Shown in pieces: positions 42,437 through 51,661 of a DNA stretch of 64,000 nucleotides. Source of the DNA: Mesoflavibacter sp. (GTDB lineage: Bacteria > Pseudomonadota > Alphaproteobacteria > UBA8366 > Aestuariispiraceae); contig CP051228.1 of the NCBI GenBank assembly GCA_017792345.1, positions 1,922,001 through 1,986,000 of the forward strand, read 5' to 3'. Within the stretch, counting starts at the first letter, position 1; every line of letters begins with the position of its first letter. The notes under the pieces were generated by a model. The model was not told the origin of the DNA. It saw only the letters and a program-made list of their open reading frames with translations, and ran no database searches. A program made the position numbers and the translations under genes.

Positions 42437-44095
42437 ATGGCTATTCTGGAACTGAAAAAGTGCAGCAAGAGCTTCGGCGAGGGTGCCGCGCGCGAGGACG
42501 TGCTGACGGATATCGACCTGTCGGTGCGTGAGGGAGAATTCGTCGCGATCCTCGGCTTTTCCGGTACGGGGAAGTCGACGCTGATCAACCTGATGAGCGG
42601 TCTGGTCCTGCCGGACAGCGGCGAGGCCCTGTTCAAGGGGGACCGGATCGAAGGGCCGGGGCCGGAGCGGGGATTGGTTTTCCAGTCCTATTCGCTGATG
42701 CCCTGGCTGACGGTCCGCGGCAATATCATGCTGGCCGTGGATGCGGTTCATAAAGGACTGTCCAGGGCGGACCGCCAGGAGATCGCGGCGAAATACATTG
42801 CCATGGTCGGTCTGAACCACGCGGCAGACCGGCGGCCGGCGGAATTGTCCGGCGGCATGCGCCAGCGCGTCGCCGTGGCCCGTGCCCTGGCGATGAACCC
42901 GGAAGTGCTGCTGCTGGACGAGCCATTGTCGGCGCTGGACGCGCTGACCCGGGCGAACCTGCAGGACGAGATCGAACGGATCTGGGAGGCCGACCGCAAG
43001 ACGGTGGTCCTGATCACCAACGATGTCGACGAGGCGCTGCTGCTGGCCGACCGGATCGTGACGCTGACCCCCGATGGCACCATCGGCGATCAGTTCACGG
43101 TCTCGCTGCCCCGACCGCGCGACCGGGCGGCGATGAACCACAATCCGGCCTTCAAGGCGCTGCGCGCGAAGGTCACCCAATACCTGATGGCGGTCGGAAT
43201 CGCTTCGAAGATCGACGGCACGCGTCTGCTGCCCGATGTCGTCCCGATCCACGGCGTCCCGAAGGCGGTGGCCGATGCGGCCCATTCCTTCAACGACGAG
43301 CGCTATCTGCAGTTCTCGCAGCTTCATAAGGTCTATCCGACGCCGAAAGGTCCCCTGACGGTGGTCGAGGATTTCGAACTGACCATGAAGAAGGGCGAGT
43401 TCGTATCCCTGATCGGGCATTCGGGCTGCGGCAAGTCGACGGTCCTGACCATGACAGCCGGCCTGAACGATATCTCCAAGGGCGCCATCATTCTGGACGG
43501 AACCCATGTGACCGAGGCCGATCCGGAACGGGCCGTCGTCTTTCAGTCGCCCAGCCTGTTCCCCTGGCTGACCGCCCGGGAGAATTGCGCGGTCGGCGTC
43601 GACCGGGTCTATCCGAAAGCGTCGCAGGAGGAACGCCAGGACGTCGTCGAATACTATCTGGAACGGGTCGGCCTGGCCGATGCGATGGACAAGCCGGCGG
43701 CCGAACTGTCGAACGGGATGAAACAGCGTGTCGGGATCGCCCGGGCCTTCGCCCTGTCGCCGAAACTGCTGCTGCTGGACGAACCCTTCGGGATGCTGGA
43801 CAGCCTGACCCGATGGGAGTTGCAGGAAGTCCTGATGGAGGTCTGGTCCCGCACGCAGGTGACGGCGGTCTGTGTCACCCATGATGTCGACGAGGCGATC
43901 CTGCTGGCCGACCGCGTGGTGATGATGACCAACGGGCCGCGCGCCCGGATCGGCAAGATCATGGATGTGACCCTGCCGCGACCGCGCAGCCGCAAGCATC
44001 TGCTGGAACACCCCGACTACTACGCCTACCGCGAAGAGCTCCTGACTTTTTTGGAGGAGTATGAGCACGGCGCCGAGAAGAAGGAGGCGGCGTGA
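42437..44095 (+). CDS. nrtC: Nitrate ABC transporter ATPase, NrtC-NrtD-like tandem fusion
   Basis: The 552-residue protein carries two full ABC ATPase domains. The first (about 1-240) has FSGTGKST, LSGGMRQRVAVARA and LLLDEPLSALD. The second (about 285-550) has HSGCGKST, LSNGMKQRVGIARA and LLLDEPFGMLD. Both include the switch His/Asn region: ITNDVDEALLL in the first and VTHDVDEAILL in the second, so domain one has Asn where His is usual. Known cyanobacterial NrtC fuses an ATPase to a binding domain; here both ATPases are joined. It starts six bases after nrtB and overlaps nirB. Confidence 0.92.
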   Translation: MAILELKKCSKSFGEGAAREDVLTDIDLSVREGEFVAILGFSGTGKSTLINLMSGLVLPDSGEALFKGDRIEGPGPERGLVFQSYSLMPWLTVRGNIMLAVDAVHKGLSRADRQEIAAKYIAMVGLNHAADRRPAELSGGMRQRVAVARALAMNPEVLLLDEPLSALDALTRANLQDEIERIWEADRKTVVLITNDVDEALLLADRIVTLTPDGTIGDQFTVSLPRPRDRAAMNHNPAFKALRAKVTQYLMAVGIASKIDGTRLLPDVVPIHGVPKAVADAAHSFNDERYLQFSQLHKVYPTPKGPLTVVEDFELTMKKGEFVSLIGHSGCGKSTVLTMTAGLNDISKGAIILDGTHVTEADPERAVVFQSPSLFPWLTARENCAVGVDRVYPKASQEERQDVVEYYLERVGLADAMDKPAAELSNGMKQRVGIARAFALSPKLLLLDEPFGMLDSLTRWELQEVLMEVWSRTQVTAVCVTHDVDEAILLADRVVMMTNGPRARIGKIMDVTLPRPRSRKHLLEHPDYYAYREELLTFLEEYEHGAEKKEAA

Positions 44096-46533
44096 TGGCC
44101 GAGAAACTTGTCGTCATCGGCGCCGGGATGGCGTCCGGCCGGATGCTGGAGCATCTCTGCGAGGGCGATCCGGACCGCTATTCGGTGACCCTGTTCGGGG
44201 AGGAGCCGCGCGGCAACTATAACCGGATCATGCTGTCGCCCGTCCTGTCGGGGGAAAAGACCTACGAGGAGATCGTCACCCATGATGCCGACTGGTACGC
44301 GGCAAACCGGGTCGATTGCCGCTTCGGCGAAGCGGTGACCCGGATCGACCGGGACCGGAAGGTGGTCGTCAGCGCGTCCGGCGAAACGCCTTACGACAAG
44401 TTGCTGATCGCGACCGGGTCCAGCCCCTTCGTCATTCCGGTGCCGGGCAGCAAGCTGGACGGGGTCGTGACCTATCGCGATCTGGATGACACCAACGCCA
44501 TGATCGCGGCGGCCGGGTCGGGCCGCAAGGCGGTGGTGATCGGCGGCGGGCTGCTGGGTCTGGAAGCCGCCGCCGGATTGCAGGCGCGCGGCATGGATGT
44601 CACCGTCCTGCACCTGATGGGCCATCTGATGGAACGCCAACTGGACGAAGCCGCCGGATACCTGTTGAAAGCCGAGTTGGAACGGCGCGCCATTCGCGTC
44701 CATGTCCTGGCCAACACCCATGAGATCCAGGGCAAAGACCGGGTCACCGGCGTCCGGCTGGACGACGGCACGGTCTATCCCGCCGATATCGTGGTCATGG
44801 CGGTCGGGATTCGTCCCAATGTCGAACTGGCCAAATCGGCCGGGCTGGCGTGCGGTCGGGGCCTGCATGTCGACGATGCGATGGTTACATCGGACGCCGA
44901 TATCCTGGCGGTCGGCGAATGCGTCGAACATGGCGGTACATGCTATGGCCTCGTCGCGCCGCTCTATGACATGGCGCGGGTCGCGGCGCAGACGCTTCTG
45001 GGCCAGGATGCGGCCTATCGCGGCAGCATCACGTCAACCAAGCTGAAGGTAACTGGGATCGACCTGTTCTCCGGCGGCGACTTTTCCGATGGCGAAGGAC
45101 GGGAGGAGATCGTCTATCGCGATCCCGGCGCGGGTGTCTACAAGCGCCTGGTTCTGGTCCAAAACCGGATCGTCGGGATCGTGCTCTACGGCGATACGGC
45201 CGATGGCGGCTGGTTCTTCGGCCTGTTGAAGGACGGCACCGACATTTCCGACATGCGCGACACGCTGATCTTCGGTCCGGCCTATGCGGGGGGATCGCCG
45301 CTGGACCCTATGGCGGCCGTTGCAGCCTTGCCGGATGATGCGGAAATCTGCGGCTGTAACGGCGTTTGCAAGGGAACCATCGTCCAGGCCATCGGGGCCG
45401 GGGCGACCGATCTGGATGCCGTCCGGACGGTAACCAAGGCCTCCGGGTCCTGCGGGACCTGTACCGGTCTGGTGGAACAGGTGCTGGCCCTCACCCTGGG
45501 GGATGCGTTCCAGGCGCCGGCGGCCCGGCCGGTCTGCGGCTGCACCGATTTGACCCATGAGGAAGTGCGGCGGCTGATCAAGTCGCAGGATCTGAAAACC
45601 ATGCCGGCCGTGATGCAGGCCTGTGGCTGGAAAACGTCCTGCGGCTGCCATATCTGCCGCCCGGCCCTGAACTATTACCTGCTGTCCGATTGGCCGTTGG
45701 AATACCGCGACGATCCGCAAAGCCGTTTCGTCAACGAACGGCATCACGCCAACATTCAGAAGGACGGCACCTTCAGCGTGGTGCCGCGCATGTGGGGCGG
45801 TATCACGACCCCGGACGAACTGCGTGCCATTGCCGATGCGGCCGATAAATACAGCGTGCCGACCGTGAAAGTGACCGGCGGGCAGCGCATCGATCTGCTG
45901 GGCGTGCGCAAGGAGGACCTGCCCGGCATGTGGGCGGATCTGAATGCCGCCGGACTGGTATCGGGTCATGCCTATGCCAAGGGGTTGCGGACGGTGAAGA
46001 CCTGCGTGGGGACCGATCATTGCCGGTTCGGGACGCAGGATTCGACCGGGCTGGGCATCAAGATCGAACGCCGGCTCTGGGGTTCTTGGACGCCGCACAA
46101 GGTCAAGATGGCCGTGTCCGGCTGCCCGCGGAACTGCGCCGAAGCGACCTGCAAGGATGTTGGCGTCATCTGTGTCGACAGCGGCTTCGAGATCGGCGTG
46201 GCCGGCGCGGCGGGCATGGATGTGAAGGCGACCGAACCCCTGGCGAAGGTTGCGACGGAAGAAGAGGCGATGGAACTGATCGTCGCCTTTGTCCAGCTCT
46301 ACCGCGAAAACGCCAAATACCTCGACCGGCCCTACAAATGGGTCGCGAAGGTCGGGATGGATTGGGTGCGCGAACGGGTCGTCGAGGATGCGGAGAACCG
46401 GGCCGACTTGGTGCGGCGCTTCGACCTGTCGCAGTCGGTTTATCAAAAGGACCCCTGGGCGGAACACGCCGCGCCGCGAATGCGCCCATCCTACCGCCCG
46501 CTGGCGGATCTGACACTGGAGGCGGCGGAATGA
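44092..46533 (+). CDS. nirB: Assimilatory nitrite reductase [NAD(P)H], large subunit
   Basis: The 813-residue protein has an FAD/NAD(P)H domain (about 1-400; VIGAGMASGRMLEHL, GNYNRIMLSPVL), two BFD-type [2Fe-2S] regions (from Cys 420 and from Cys 482), and the siroheme/[4Fe-4S] domain with Cys 638, Cys 644, Cys 678 and Cys 682 (CVGTDHC, GCPRNC). It reduces nitrite to ammonium with six electrons. GTG 44092 and ATG 44095 both overlap the ATPase stop. nirD follows with ATGA overlap. Confidence 0.96.
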   Translation: MMAEKLVVIGAGMASGRMLEHLCEGDPDRYSVTLFGEEPRGNYNRIMLSPVLSGEKTYEEIVTHDADWYAANRVDCRFGEAVTRIDRDRKVVVSASGETPYDKLLIATGSSPFVIPVPGSKLDGVVTYRDLDDTNAMIAAAGSGRKAVVIGGGLLGLEAAAGLQARGMDVTVLHLMGHLMERQLDEAAGYLLKAELERRAIRVHVLANTHEIQGKDRVTGVRLDDGTVYPADIVVMAVGIRPNVELAKSAGLACGRGLHVDDAMVTSDADILAVGECVEHGGTCYGLVAPLYDMARVAAQTLLGQDAAYRGSITSTKLKVTGIDLFSGGDFSDGEGREEIVYRDPGAGVYKRLVLVQNRIVGIVLYGDTADGGWFFGLLKDGTDISDMRDTLIFGPAYAGGSPLDPMAAVAALPDDAEICGCNGVCKGTIVQAIGAGATDLDAVRTVTKASGSCGTCTGLVEQVLALTLGDAFQAPAARPVCGCTDLTHEEVRRLIKSQDLKTMPAVMQACGWKTSCGCHICRPALNYYLLSDWPLEYRDDPQSRFVNERHHANIQKDGTFSVVPRMWGGITTPDELRAIADAADKYSVPTVKVTGGQRIDLLGVRKEDLPGMWADLNAAGLVSGHAYAKGLRTVKTCVGTDHCRFGTQDSTGLGIKIERRLWGSWTPHKVKMAVSGCPRNCAEATCKDVGVICVDSGFEIGVAGAAGMDVKATEPLAKVATEEEAMELIVAFVQLYRENAKYLDRPYKWVAKVGMDWVRERVVEDAENRADLVRRFDLSQSVYQKDPWAEHAAPRMRPSYRPLADLTLEAAE

Positions 46534-46871
46534 GCGAATGGATCGATATTGGGGAAATGGATGCAATTCCCCGCCGCGGCGCCCGGGTGGTGAAGACGGC
46601 GGCCGGCTGCGTCGCGATTTTCCGGACCGAGGCGGACGAGGTCTTCGCGCTGGACGATCGCTGTCCGCATAAGGGCGGGCCGCTGAGCGACGGGATCGTG
46701 CACGGCAAATCGGTAACCTGCCCGCTGCACAACTGGGTCTTCGACTTCGACACCGGTCGCTGCACAGGGCCCGATGAAGGCGCGGTGGCGGTGTATCCGG
46801 TCCGGGTCGAGAACGGGCGTATCCTGATCGATGCCGCCCGCCTGCGGGCCCGGATCGGCGAGGCGGCCTGA
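46530..46871 (+). CDS. nirD: Nitrite reductase [NAD(P)H], small subunit (Rieske-type)
   Basis: The 113-residue protein is a Rieske domain with the complete ligand set: Cys 45 and His 47 in DRCPHKGG, and Cys 64 and His 67 in TCPLHNW. Many NirD proteins lack these residues, so this form should bind a [2Fe-2S] cluster. It is the partner of NirB in nitrite reduction. It overlaps nirB by 4 bp, and nasA starts two bases after its stop. Confidence 0.95.
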   Translation: MSEWIDIGEMDAIPRRGARVVKTAAGCVAIFRTEADEVFALDDRCPHKGGPLSDGIVHGKSVTCPLHNWVFDFDTGRCTGPDEGAVAVYPVRVENGRILIDAARLRARIGEAA

Positions 46872-46873
46872 CC

Positions 46874-49498
46874 ATGGCGGTGAAGACCGTTTGCCCATAT
46901 TGCGGCGTCGGCTGCGGTATCCTGGCGGAGATCCGCGACGGTCAGGTCACGGTCAAGGGCGATCCCGACCATCCGGCGAATTTTGGGCGCCTGTGCTCCA
47001 AAGGGGCGGCCCTGGGCGAAACCCTGGACCTGGAAGGCCGGCTGCTGACCCCGATGGTCGACGGCAAATCCGCGACCTGGGAGTCGGCGATCGAAAAAAC
47101 CGCGCGGGCATTTCGCGAGGCCATCGACACGCACGGTCCCGACAGTGTCGCGATCTATGCGTCCGGCCAGATGCTGACCGAAGATTATTATGTCGCCAAC
47201 AAGCTGATGAAGGGGTTCGTCGGCAGCGCCAATATCGACACGAATTCGCGCCTGTGCATGGCGTCCACCGTTGCCGGGCATATCCGGGCCTTCGGGTCCG
47301 ATACGGTGCCCGGCGTCTATGAGGATCTGGAACTGGCGGACCTGGTCGTGCTGGTCGGATCCAACCTCGCCTGGTGTCATCCGGTCCTGTATCAGCGCAT
47401 CGCGGCGGCCAAACAGGCGCGGCCCGGCATGCGGGTGGTCAATATAGACCCGCGCCGGACCGCGACATCCGATCTGGCGGATATCAGCCTGTCCATCGCG
47501 CCCGGCGGGGATCTTGCCCTGTTCGCCGGGCTGCTGGATCATCTGGCACGGACCGGTCGCATCGATGCCGATTACTGCCGCGCCCATGTTTCCGGCCTGA
47601 CGGAAGCCTTGGCGGCGGCATCGGAAATCGACCTGTCCCAAACCGGTCTGACCGCACCGGAATTGCAGGCGTTCTACGACTTGTGGGCGGGGACGGAAAA
47701 GGTCGTGACCGTCTTCAGCCAGGGCGTCAATCAGGCCATCGACGGCACCGACAAGGTCAATGCCATCCTGAACGTCCATCTGGCGACCGGGCGGATCGGC
47801 CGGCCCGGCATGGGACCGTTTTCCGTCACCGGTCAGCCAAACGCGATGGGTGGCCGAGAGGTCGGCGGGCTTGCGACCATGCTGGCCGCCCATCTGGATA
47901 TCGCCAATCCGGAACATCGCGCGGCCTTGCAGAATTTCTGGCAATCCCCTGCCATGGCCTCCACGCCGGGCCTGAAGGCGGTAGACCTGTTCCGGGCCTG
48001 CCGAGAGGGCAAAATCAAGGCGCTTTGGATCATCTCCACCAACCCGGCGGTGACCCTGCCGGAGGCGGATTCGGTTCGCGACGCGATCCGCGCCTGTCCC
48101 TTCGTCGCGGTGTCGGACATTACCGCGGAGACCGATACGGCGCCGCTTGCCGATGTTCTGTTCCCGGCCGCCGGCTGGGGGGAGAAGTCCGGGACCGTCA
48201 CCAATTCGGAACGCCGCATCAGCCGCCAACGGGCTTTCCTGCCGGTCCCCGGTGCCGCGCGGCCTGACTGGCGGATCCTATGCGATGTCGCGGCCGCCAT
48301 GGGCTGGGGGAAGGCCTTTGCCTATGACCGGCCGACGGATATCTTTCGCGAATATGCCGCCCTGACCGGCCTGTCCGCCCGCTTCGGACGCGACCTGGAC
48401 CTGACCGGGCTGGTCGAGGCGGATTATGATGCCATCGAGCCCGTGCAATGGCCCCAGCGCGAGGGCGGCGACGGTGGCGGCGGACGGTTCTTTGCCGAAG
48501 GCGGGTTCTTCACGCCCGACCGGCGGGCGCGGATGATCCCCAGTGTCGCGACCCCCTTCGCACGCGCTACAAGCACGGCGTTTCCGCTGCGCCTCAACAC
48601 CGGCCGCGTCCGGGATCAATGGCATACCATGACGCGCAGCGCGAAATCGCCGCGGCTGAACCGGCACACTGCCGAACCCTATGTCGAAATTCATCCCGGC
48701 GACGCGGCCGAGAAGGCCATTGCGCCGGCCGATCTGGTGCAGGTCGACAATCCGTATGGTCGGGTCGTGGCGCGGGCACTGATTTCGGAAAATACCCCGC
48801 GCGGCAGCATCTTCCTGCCGATGCACTGGAATGGCCATTGGGCCAGCGCGGGACGGACGGACGCGTTGGTGCCCGGCGACACGGATCCGCATTCGGGGCA
48901 ACCTGCCCTGAAAGCATCGGTCGCCCGGATCGAAAAGCTGGCGGTCGCCTGGTACGGTTTCGCGGTCTGCCACAGCCGCTTTGATCCGGCCGCCTCCTAT
49001 TGGGCCCGGGCACGGTCCGGCGGCGGCTGGCAGGCGGAACTGGCGGGAACCGAAACGCCGGATGACTGGATCGGTTATGCCCGGGCGCTTTTCGGTCTGC
49101 ACAAGGATGTTTCGGTGCTGAGTGCCATGGACGCGACCCGCGGCACGGCCCGTGTCGCCTTCCATACCGACGGGCGGGTCCAGGCGGCCTTGTTCGCGGC
49201 GCCGGAACCGGTCGCGGTGTCGCGCAGTTTCGTGGCGGATGCCTTGAAGGGCTCGGCCCGGCCCGCCGATGTATTGGCCGGGCGCCCCGGTGCCGGACGG
49301 CCGGATTCCGGCCCGATTGTCTGCAGCTGTTTCGATGTCGGGGTGAACACCATCCTGGCCGCCATCGCCGACCGCGGGCTGGTCGATATCGACGCCATCG
49401 GCGCGGCGTTGGGGGCGGGCACGAATTGCGGGTCCTGCCGTCCCGAACTCTCGGGGCTTCTGATGCGCAGCAGCCCCAGCCGGGTGGCGGCGGAATGA
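46874..49498 (+). CDS. nasA: Assimilatory nitrate reductase catalytic subunit with C-terminal BFD domain
   Basis: The 874-residue molybdoenzyme starts with the [4Fe-4S] motif CPYCGVGC (Cys 7, 10, 14) and LCSKG, followed by bis-MGD-binding oxidoreductase domains (NTNSRLCMAS-like NIDTNSRLCMAS, VNQAIDGTDKVNAILNVHLA, GQPNAMGGREVGG). The molydopterin dinucleotide-binding domain comes next (LNTGRVRDQWHTMTRS). The last 65 residues are a BFD-like [2Fe-2S] domain (CSCFDVG, Cys 817/819; GTNCGSC). It reduces nitrate to nitrite in the cytoplasm. It overlaps the next gene by ATGA. Confidence 0.96.
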   Translation: MAVKTVCPYCGVGCGILAEIRDGQVTVKGDPDHPANFGRLCSKGAALGETLDLEGRLLTPMVDGKSATWESAIEKTARAFREAIDTHGPDSVAIYASGQMLTEDYYVANKLMKGFVGSANIDTNSRLCMASTVAGHIRAFGSDTVPGVYEDLELADLVVLVGSNLAWCHPVLYQRIAAAKQARPGMRVVNIDPRRTATSDLADISLSIAPGGDLALFAGLLDHLARTGRIDADYCRAHVSGLTEALAAASEIDLSQTGLTAPELQAFYDLWAGTEKVVTVFSQGVNQAIDGTDKVNAILNVHLATGRIGRPGMGPFSVTGQPNAMGGREVGGLATMLAAHLDIANPEHRAALQNFWQSPAMASTPGLKAVDLFRACREGKIKALWIISTNPAVTLPEADSVRDAIRACPFVAVSDITAETDTAPLADVLFPAAGWGEKSGTVTNSERRISRQRAFLPVPGAARPDWRILCDVAAAMGWGKAFAYDRPTDIFREYAALTGLSARFGRDLDLTGLVEADYDAIEPVQWPQREGGDGGGGRFFAEGGFFTPDRRARMIPSVATPFARATSTAFPLRLNTGRVRDQWHTMTRSAKSPRLNRHTAEPYVEIHPGDAAEKAIAPADLVQVDNPYGRVVARALISENTPRGSIFLPMHWNGHWASAGRTDALVPGDTDPHSGQPALKASVARIEKLAVAWYGFAVCHSRFDPAASYWARARSGGGWQAELAGTETPDDWIGYARALFGLHKDVSVLSAMDATRGTARVAFHTDGRVQAALFAAPEPVAVSRSFVADALKGSARPADVLAGRPGAGRPDSGPIVCSCFDVGVNTILAAIADRGLVDIDAIGAALGAGTNCGSCRPELSGLLMRSSPSRVAAE

Positions 49499-50487
49499 GC
49501 CGGCTGGCCGACTTCGTCCGCATCCTGGGACGCGGTCCGTCGCGGGCGCGCAGCCTGACCCGGGACGAGGCACGGGAGGCCATGACGCTGATCCTGTCCG
49601 GCGCGGCGGAACGCGAGGCGGTGGGCGCGCTTCTGATGTTGATGCGGTATCGCGGCGAGACGGCGGCGGAGATCGCCGGTTTCGTCGACGCGGCCCGCGC
49701 GGGCCTTGGCGATTGGGCTCAGGCATCGGCCGATCTGGACTGGCCCAGCTATGCCGCCGGGCGGTCGCGCGGCCTGCCCTGGTTCCTGCTGTCGGCGAAA
49801 CTGGTGGCCGGGGCCGGGTATCGAACCGTGCTGCATGGCTGGAATTCGCATCAAGGGACCGGCGCCGATGTGCGGGCGGCGCTGGCCGGGCTGGATATCC
49901 CCGTCGCGGACACGCCGGCGGCCCTGGCGAACGCCCTGGATGGCAGCCGGATCGCCTATCTGCCGTTGGAGGCATTGTCACCGGATCTGTTCGACCTGTT
50001 GCGCCTGCGGGACAGTCTGGGCTTGCGGTCGGCGGTCAACACGGTGCTGCGCGTTCTGAACCCGTGCCGGGCGACGGCGGGCGTCCAGGGGGTCTTTCAT
50101 CCGCCCTACCGGGATCTGCAGCAGGAAGCGGCGCTGCTTCTCGGCCAGCCGCGGGTGATGATCCTGAAAGGTGGCGGCGGAGAGTTCGAACGCCACCCGT
50201 CGAAATCGGTCGAACTCTACGGCGTGCTGGACGGTGTCGCGGTGTCCGAAACCGCGATGCCCCTGACGGCGGACAAGCGCCGGCTGGCGGATACGGCACC
50301 CGACGCCCGCGATCTGCCCGCATTGTGGCGCGGCGATTTGGACGATCCTTTCGCGGAGGCGGTGGTAATCGGCACCGCGGCGGCGGCCCTCCTCGCCGCC
50401 GGTCATGCCGGCGATATGGCCTTGGCGCAGCGTGAGGCGGTCCGGCTTTGGCGGAACCGCGCCAATCCGGAAAGGAAATGCGCATGA
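49495..50487 (+). CDS. TrpD2-like protein (anthranilate phosphoribosyltransferase fold) in nas operon
   Basis: The 330-residue protein has the helical N-domain of the glycosyltransferase family 3/TrpD fold (LTRDEAREAMTLILSGAAE, AVGALLMLMRYRGETAAEIA) and a C-domain with NTVLRVLNPCRATAGVQGVF and LKGGGGEFERHPSKSVELYG. The KHG motif of true TrpD is absent, as in the TrpD2/YbiB group, whose E. coli member binds nucleic acid. Overlaps of 4 bp with nasA and with the CysG-like gene tie it to nitrate assimilation. Its role there is unknown; molybdopterin or RNA-related functions are guesses. Confidence 0.82.
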   Translation: MSRLADFVRILGRGPSRARSLTRDEAREAMTLILSGAAEREAVGALLMLMRYRGETAAEIAGFVDAARAGLGDWAQASADLDWPSYAAGRSRGLPWFLLSAKLVAGAGYRTVLHGWNSHQGTGADVRAALAGLDIPVADTPAALANALDGSRIAYLPLEALSPDLFDLLRLRDSLGLRSAVNTVLRVLNPCRATAGVQGVFHPPYRDLQQEAALLLGQPRVMILKGGGGEFERHPSKSVELYGVLDGVAVSETAMPLTADKRRLADTAPDARDLPALWRGDLDDPFAEAVVIGTAAAALLAAGHAGDMALAQREAVRLWRNRANPERKCA

Positions 50488-51563
50488 AGACATTTCCGAT
50501 GTTCATCAAGACAACCGGGCAACGCGTTGCGATCGTCGGCAACAGCGAGGCGGCGGCGGCAAAACTGCGGCTGCTTCTGAAGACCGATGCGACGATCGTT
50601 CTTTTCGCACCGGATCTCGACCCTGATCTGGCGCGGCTGGTTTCTGCGAACAGGGTCGAGCATCTGACCCGATGGCCGGACGCCGCCGATCTGTCGAGAT
50701 TCCGAATGGCCTTTGTCGCGACGCGGTGCGCCGGGGCGAACCGGACCTTCGCGCGACTGGCGGCGGAGATGGGGGCACTGGTCAATGTGGTCGATGATCC
50801 GGATGCGTCCATGGCCTATACGCCGTCCATCGTCGACCGCGATCCGGTGGTGATCGCGATCGGGACGGAAGGCACTGCGCCGCTTCTGGGGCGCCGGATC
50901 AAATCACGGATCGAAACCCTGCTGGATACCCGGATCGGACGGCTTGCCGCGCTGGCGGGCCGCATGCGCGGTCGGGTCGCGGCGCAAGTGGCGCGCCGGG
51001 ATCGTCGCGCTTTCTGGGCCTGGGTTTTCGACGGCGCGCCCGGGGAAGCCCTGGCGCAGGGAGATGAGGCCGGCGCCCGCCGGATGATCGAGTCAGCCCT
51101 GGCCGCGAACGGCAGGTCGGGCGGGGAGGCCCTGGCGGAAACAGTCGGGGCCCGTAGCGGTCGGGTGACCGTGATCGCCGCCCCGCCCTCGGGGCAAGCC
51201 GACCTGATCCCGGTCCGTGCCGTGCGGAAACTGCAGGAAGCGGATGAGATCTGGCACGCCCCCGCAACCGATCCCATGGTCCTCGACTATGCCCGGCGCG
51301 ATGCGCATTGGACCGAGATCCGGAAAGGCGATCTTCGCCGGAATGCGCGGTCGGACGCGGCCGCGACCGCCGTCCGCGCGGGGCGGAACATCGTGATCCT
51401 GCTGGACCGGGACGGTTTGGCCTATCACCGGGACGGGCTTCTGCGCCTCCGCCTTGCCGTTGGTTGGTCGGCGTTCGAATTCCTGGCAGCCGCCGGTCGG
51501 GAACGGCTCGACACTGTCGGAGCCGGCGATGTGCCGCCTCCCTCCATCGTCCGCGTCGCCTGA
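50484..51563 (+). CDS. CysG-like siroheme synthase with eroded methyltransferase domain
   Basis: Residues 1-210 match precorrin-2 dehydrogenase/ferrochelatase (VAIVGNSEAAAAKLRLLL, NVVDDPDASMAYTPSIVDRD, APLLGRRIKSRIETLL). The usual GGG of the NAD loop is GNS (19-21). Residues 226-359 align in order with a uroporphyrinogen methyltransferase start (RVTVIAAPPSGQADLIPVRA, KLQEADEIW, LDYARRD). The VGAGPGDP SAM motif is lost and only about 134 of some 240 residues remain. The first domain should serve siroheme for NirB; a separate methyltransferase is then needed elsewhere. It overlaps the TrpD2-like gene (ATGA). Confidence 0.82.
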   Translation: MKTFPMFIKTTGQRVAIVGNSEAAAAKLRLLLKTDATIVLFAPDLDPDLARLVSANRVEHLTRWPDAADLSRFRMAFVATRCAGANRTFARLAAEMGALVNVVDDPDASMAYTPSIVDRDPVVIAIGTEGTAPLLGRRIKSRIETLLDTRIGRLAALAGRMRGRVAAQVARRDRRAFWAWVFDGAPGEALAQGDEAGARRMIESALAANGRSGGEALAETVGARSGRVTVIAAPPSGQADLIPVRAVRKLQEADEIWHAPATDPMVLDYARRDAHWTEIRKGDLRRNARSDAAATAVRAGRNIVILLDRDGLAYHRDGLLRLRLAVGWSAFEFLAAAGRERLDTVGAGDVPPPSIVRVA

Positions 51564-51661
51564 CGGGCTGAGTGCAATGTGAAAATATCGTCTCGTGGAT
51601 GATCTTTGTGCGAAGTATGGTGACTGCCACTTAACGGGGTTGCAGTTGCAAGGCAGAGGTC

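Noticed and set aside
41990-44068. 692-codon open frame on the minus strand
   Set aside because: It is antisense to nrtB and the ATPase fusion. Its long openness is explained by high GC3 in the real genes.
45034-49981. Long minus-strand frames across nirB, nirD and nasA
   Set aside because: All are antisense to genes with complete cofactor motifs; they carry no domain signature and are rich in Arg/Pro.
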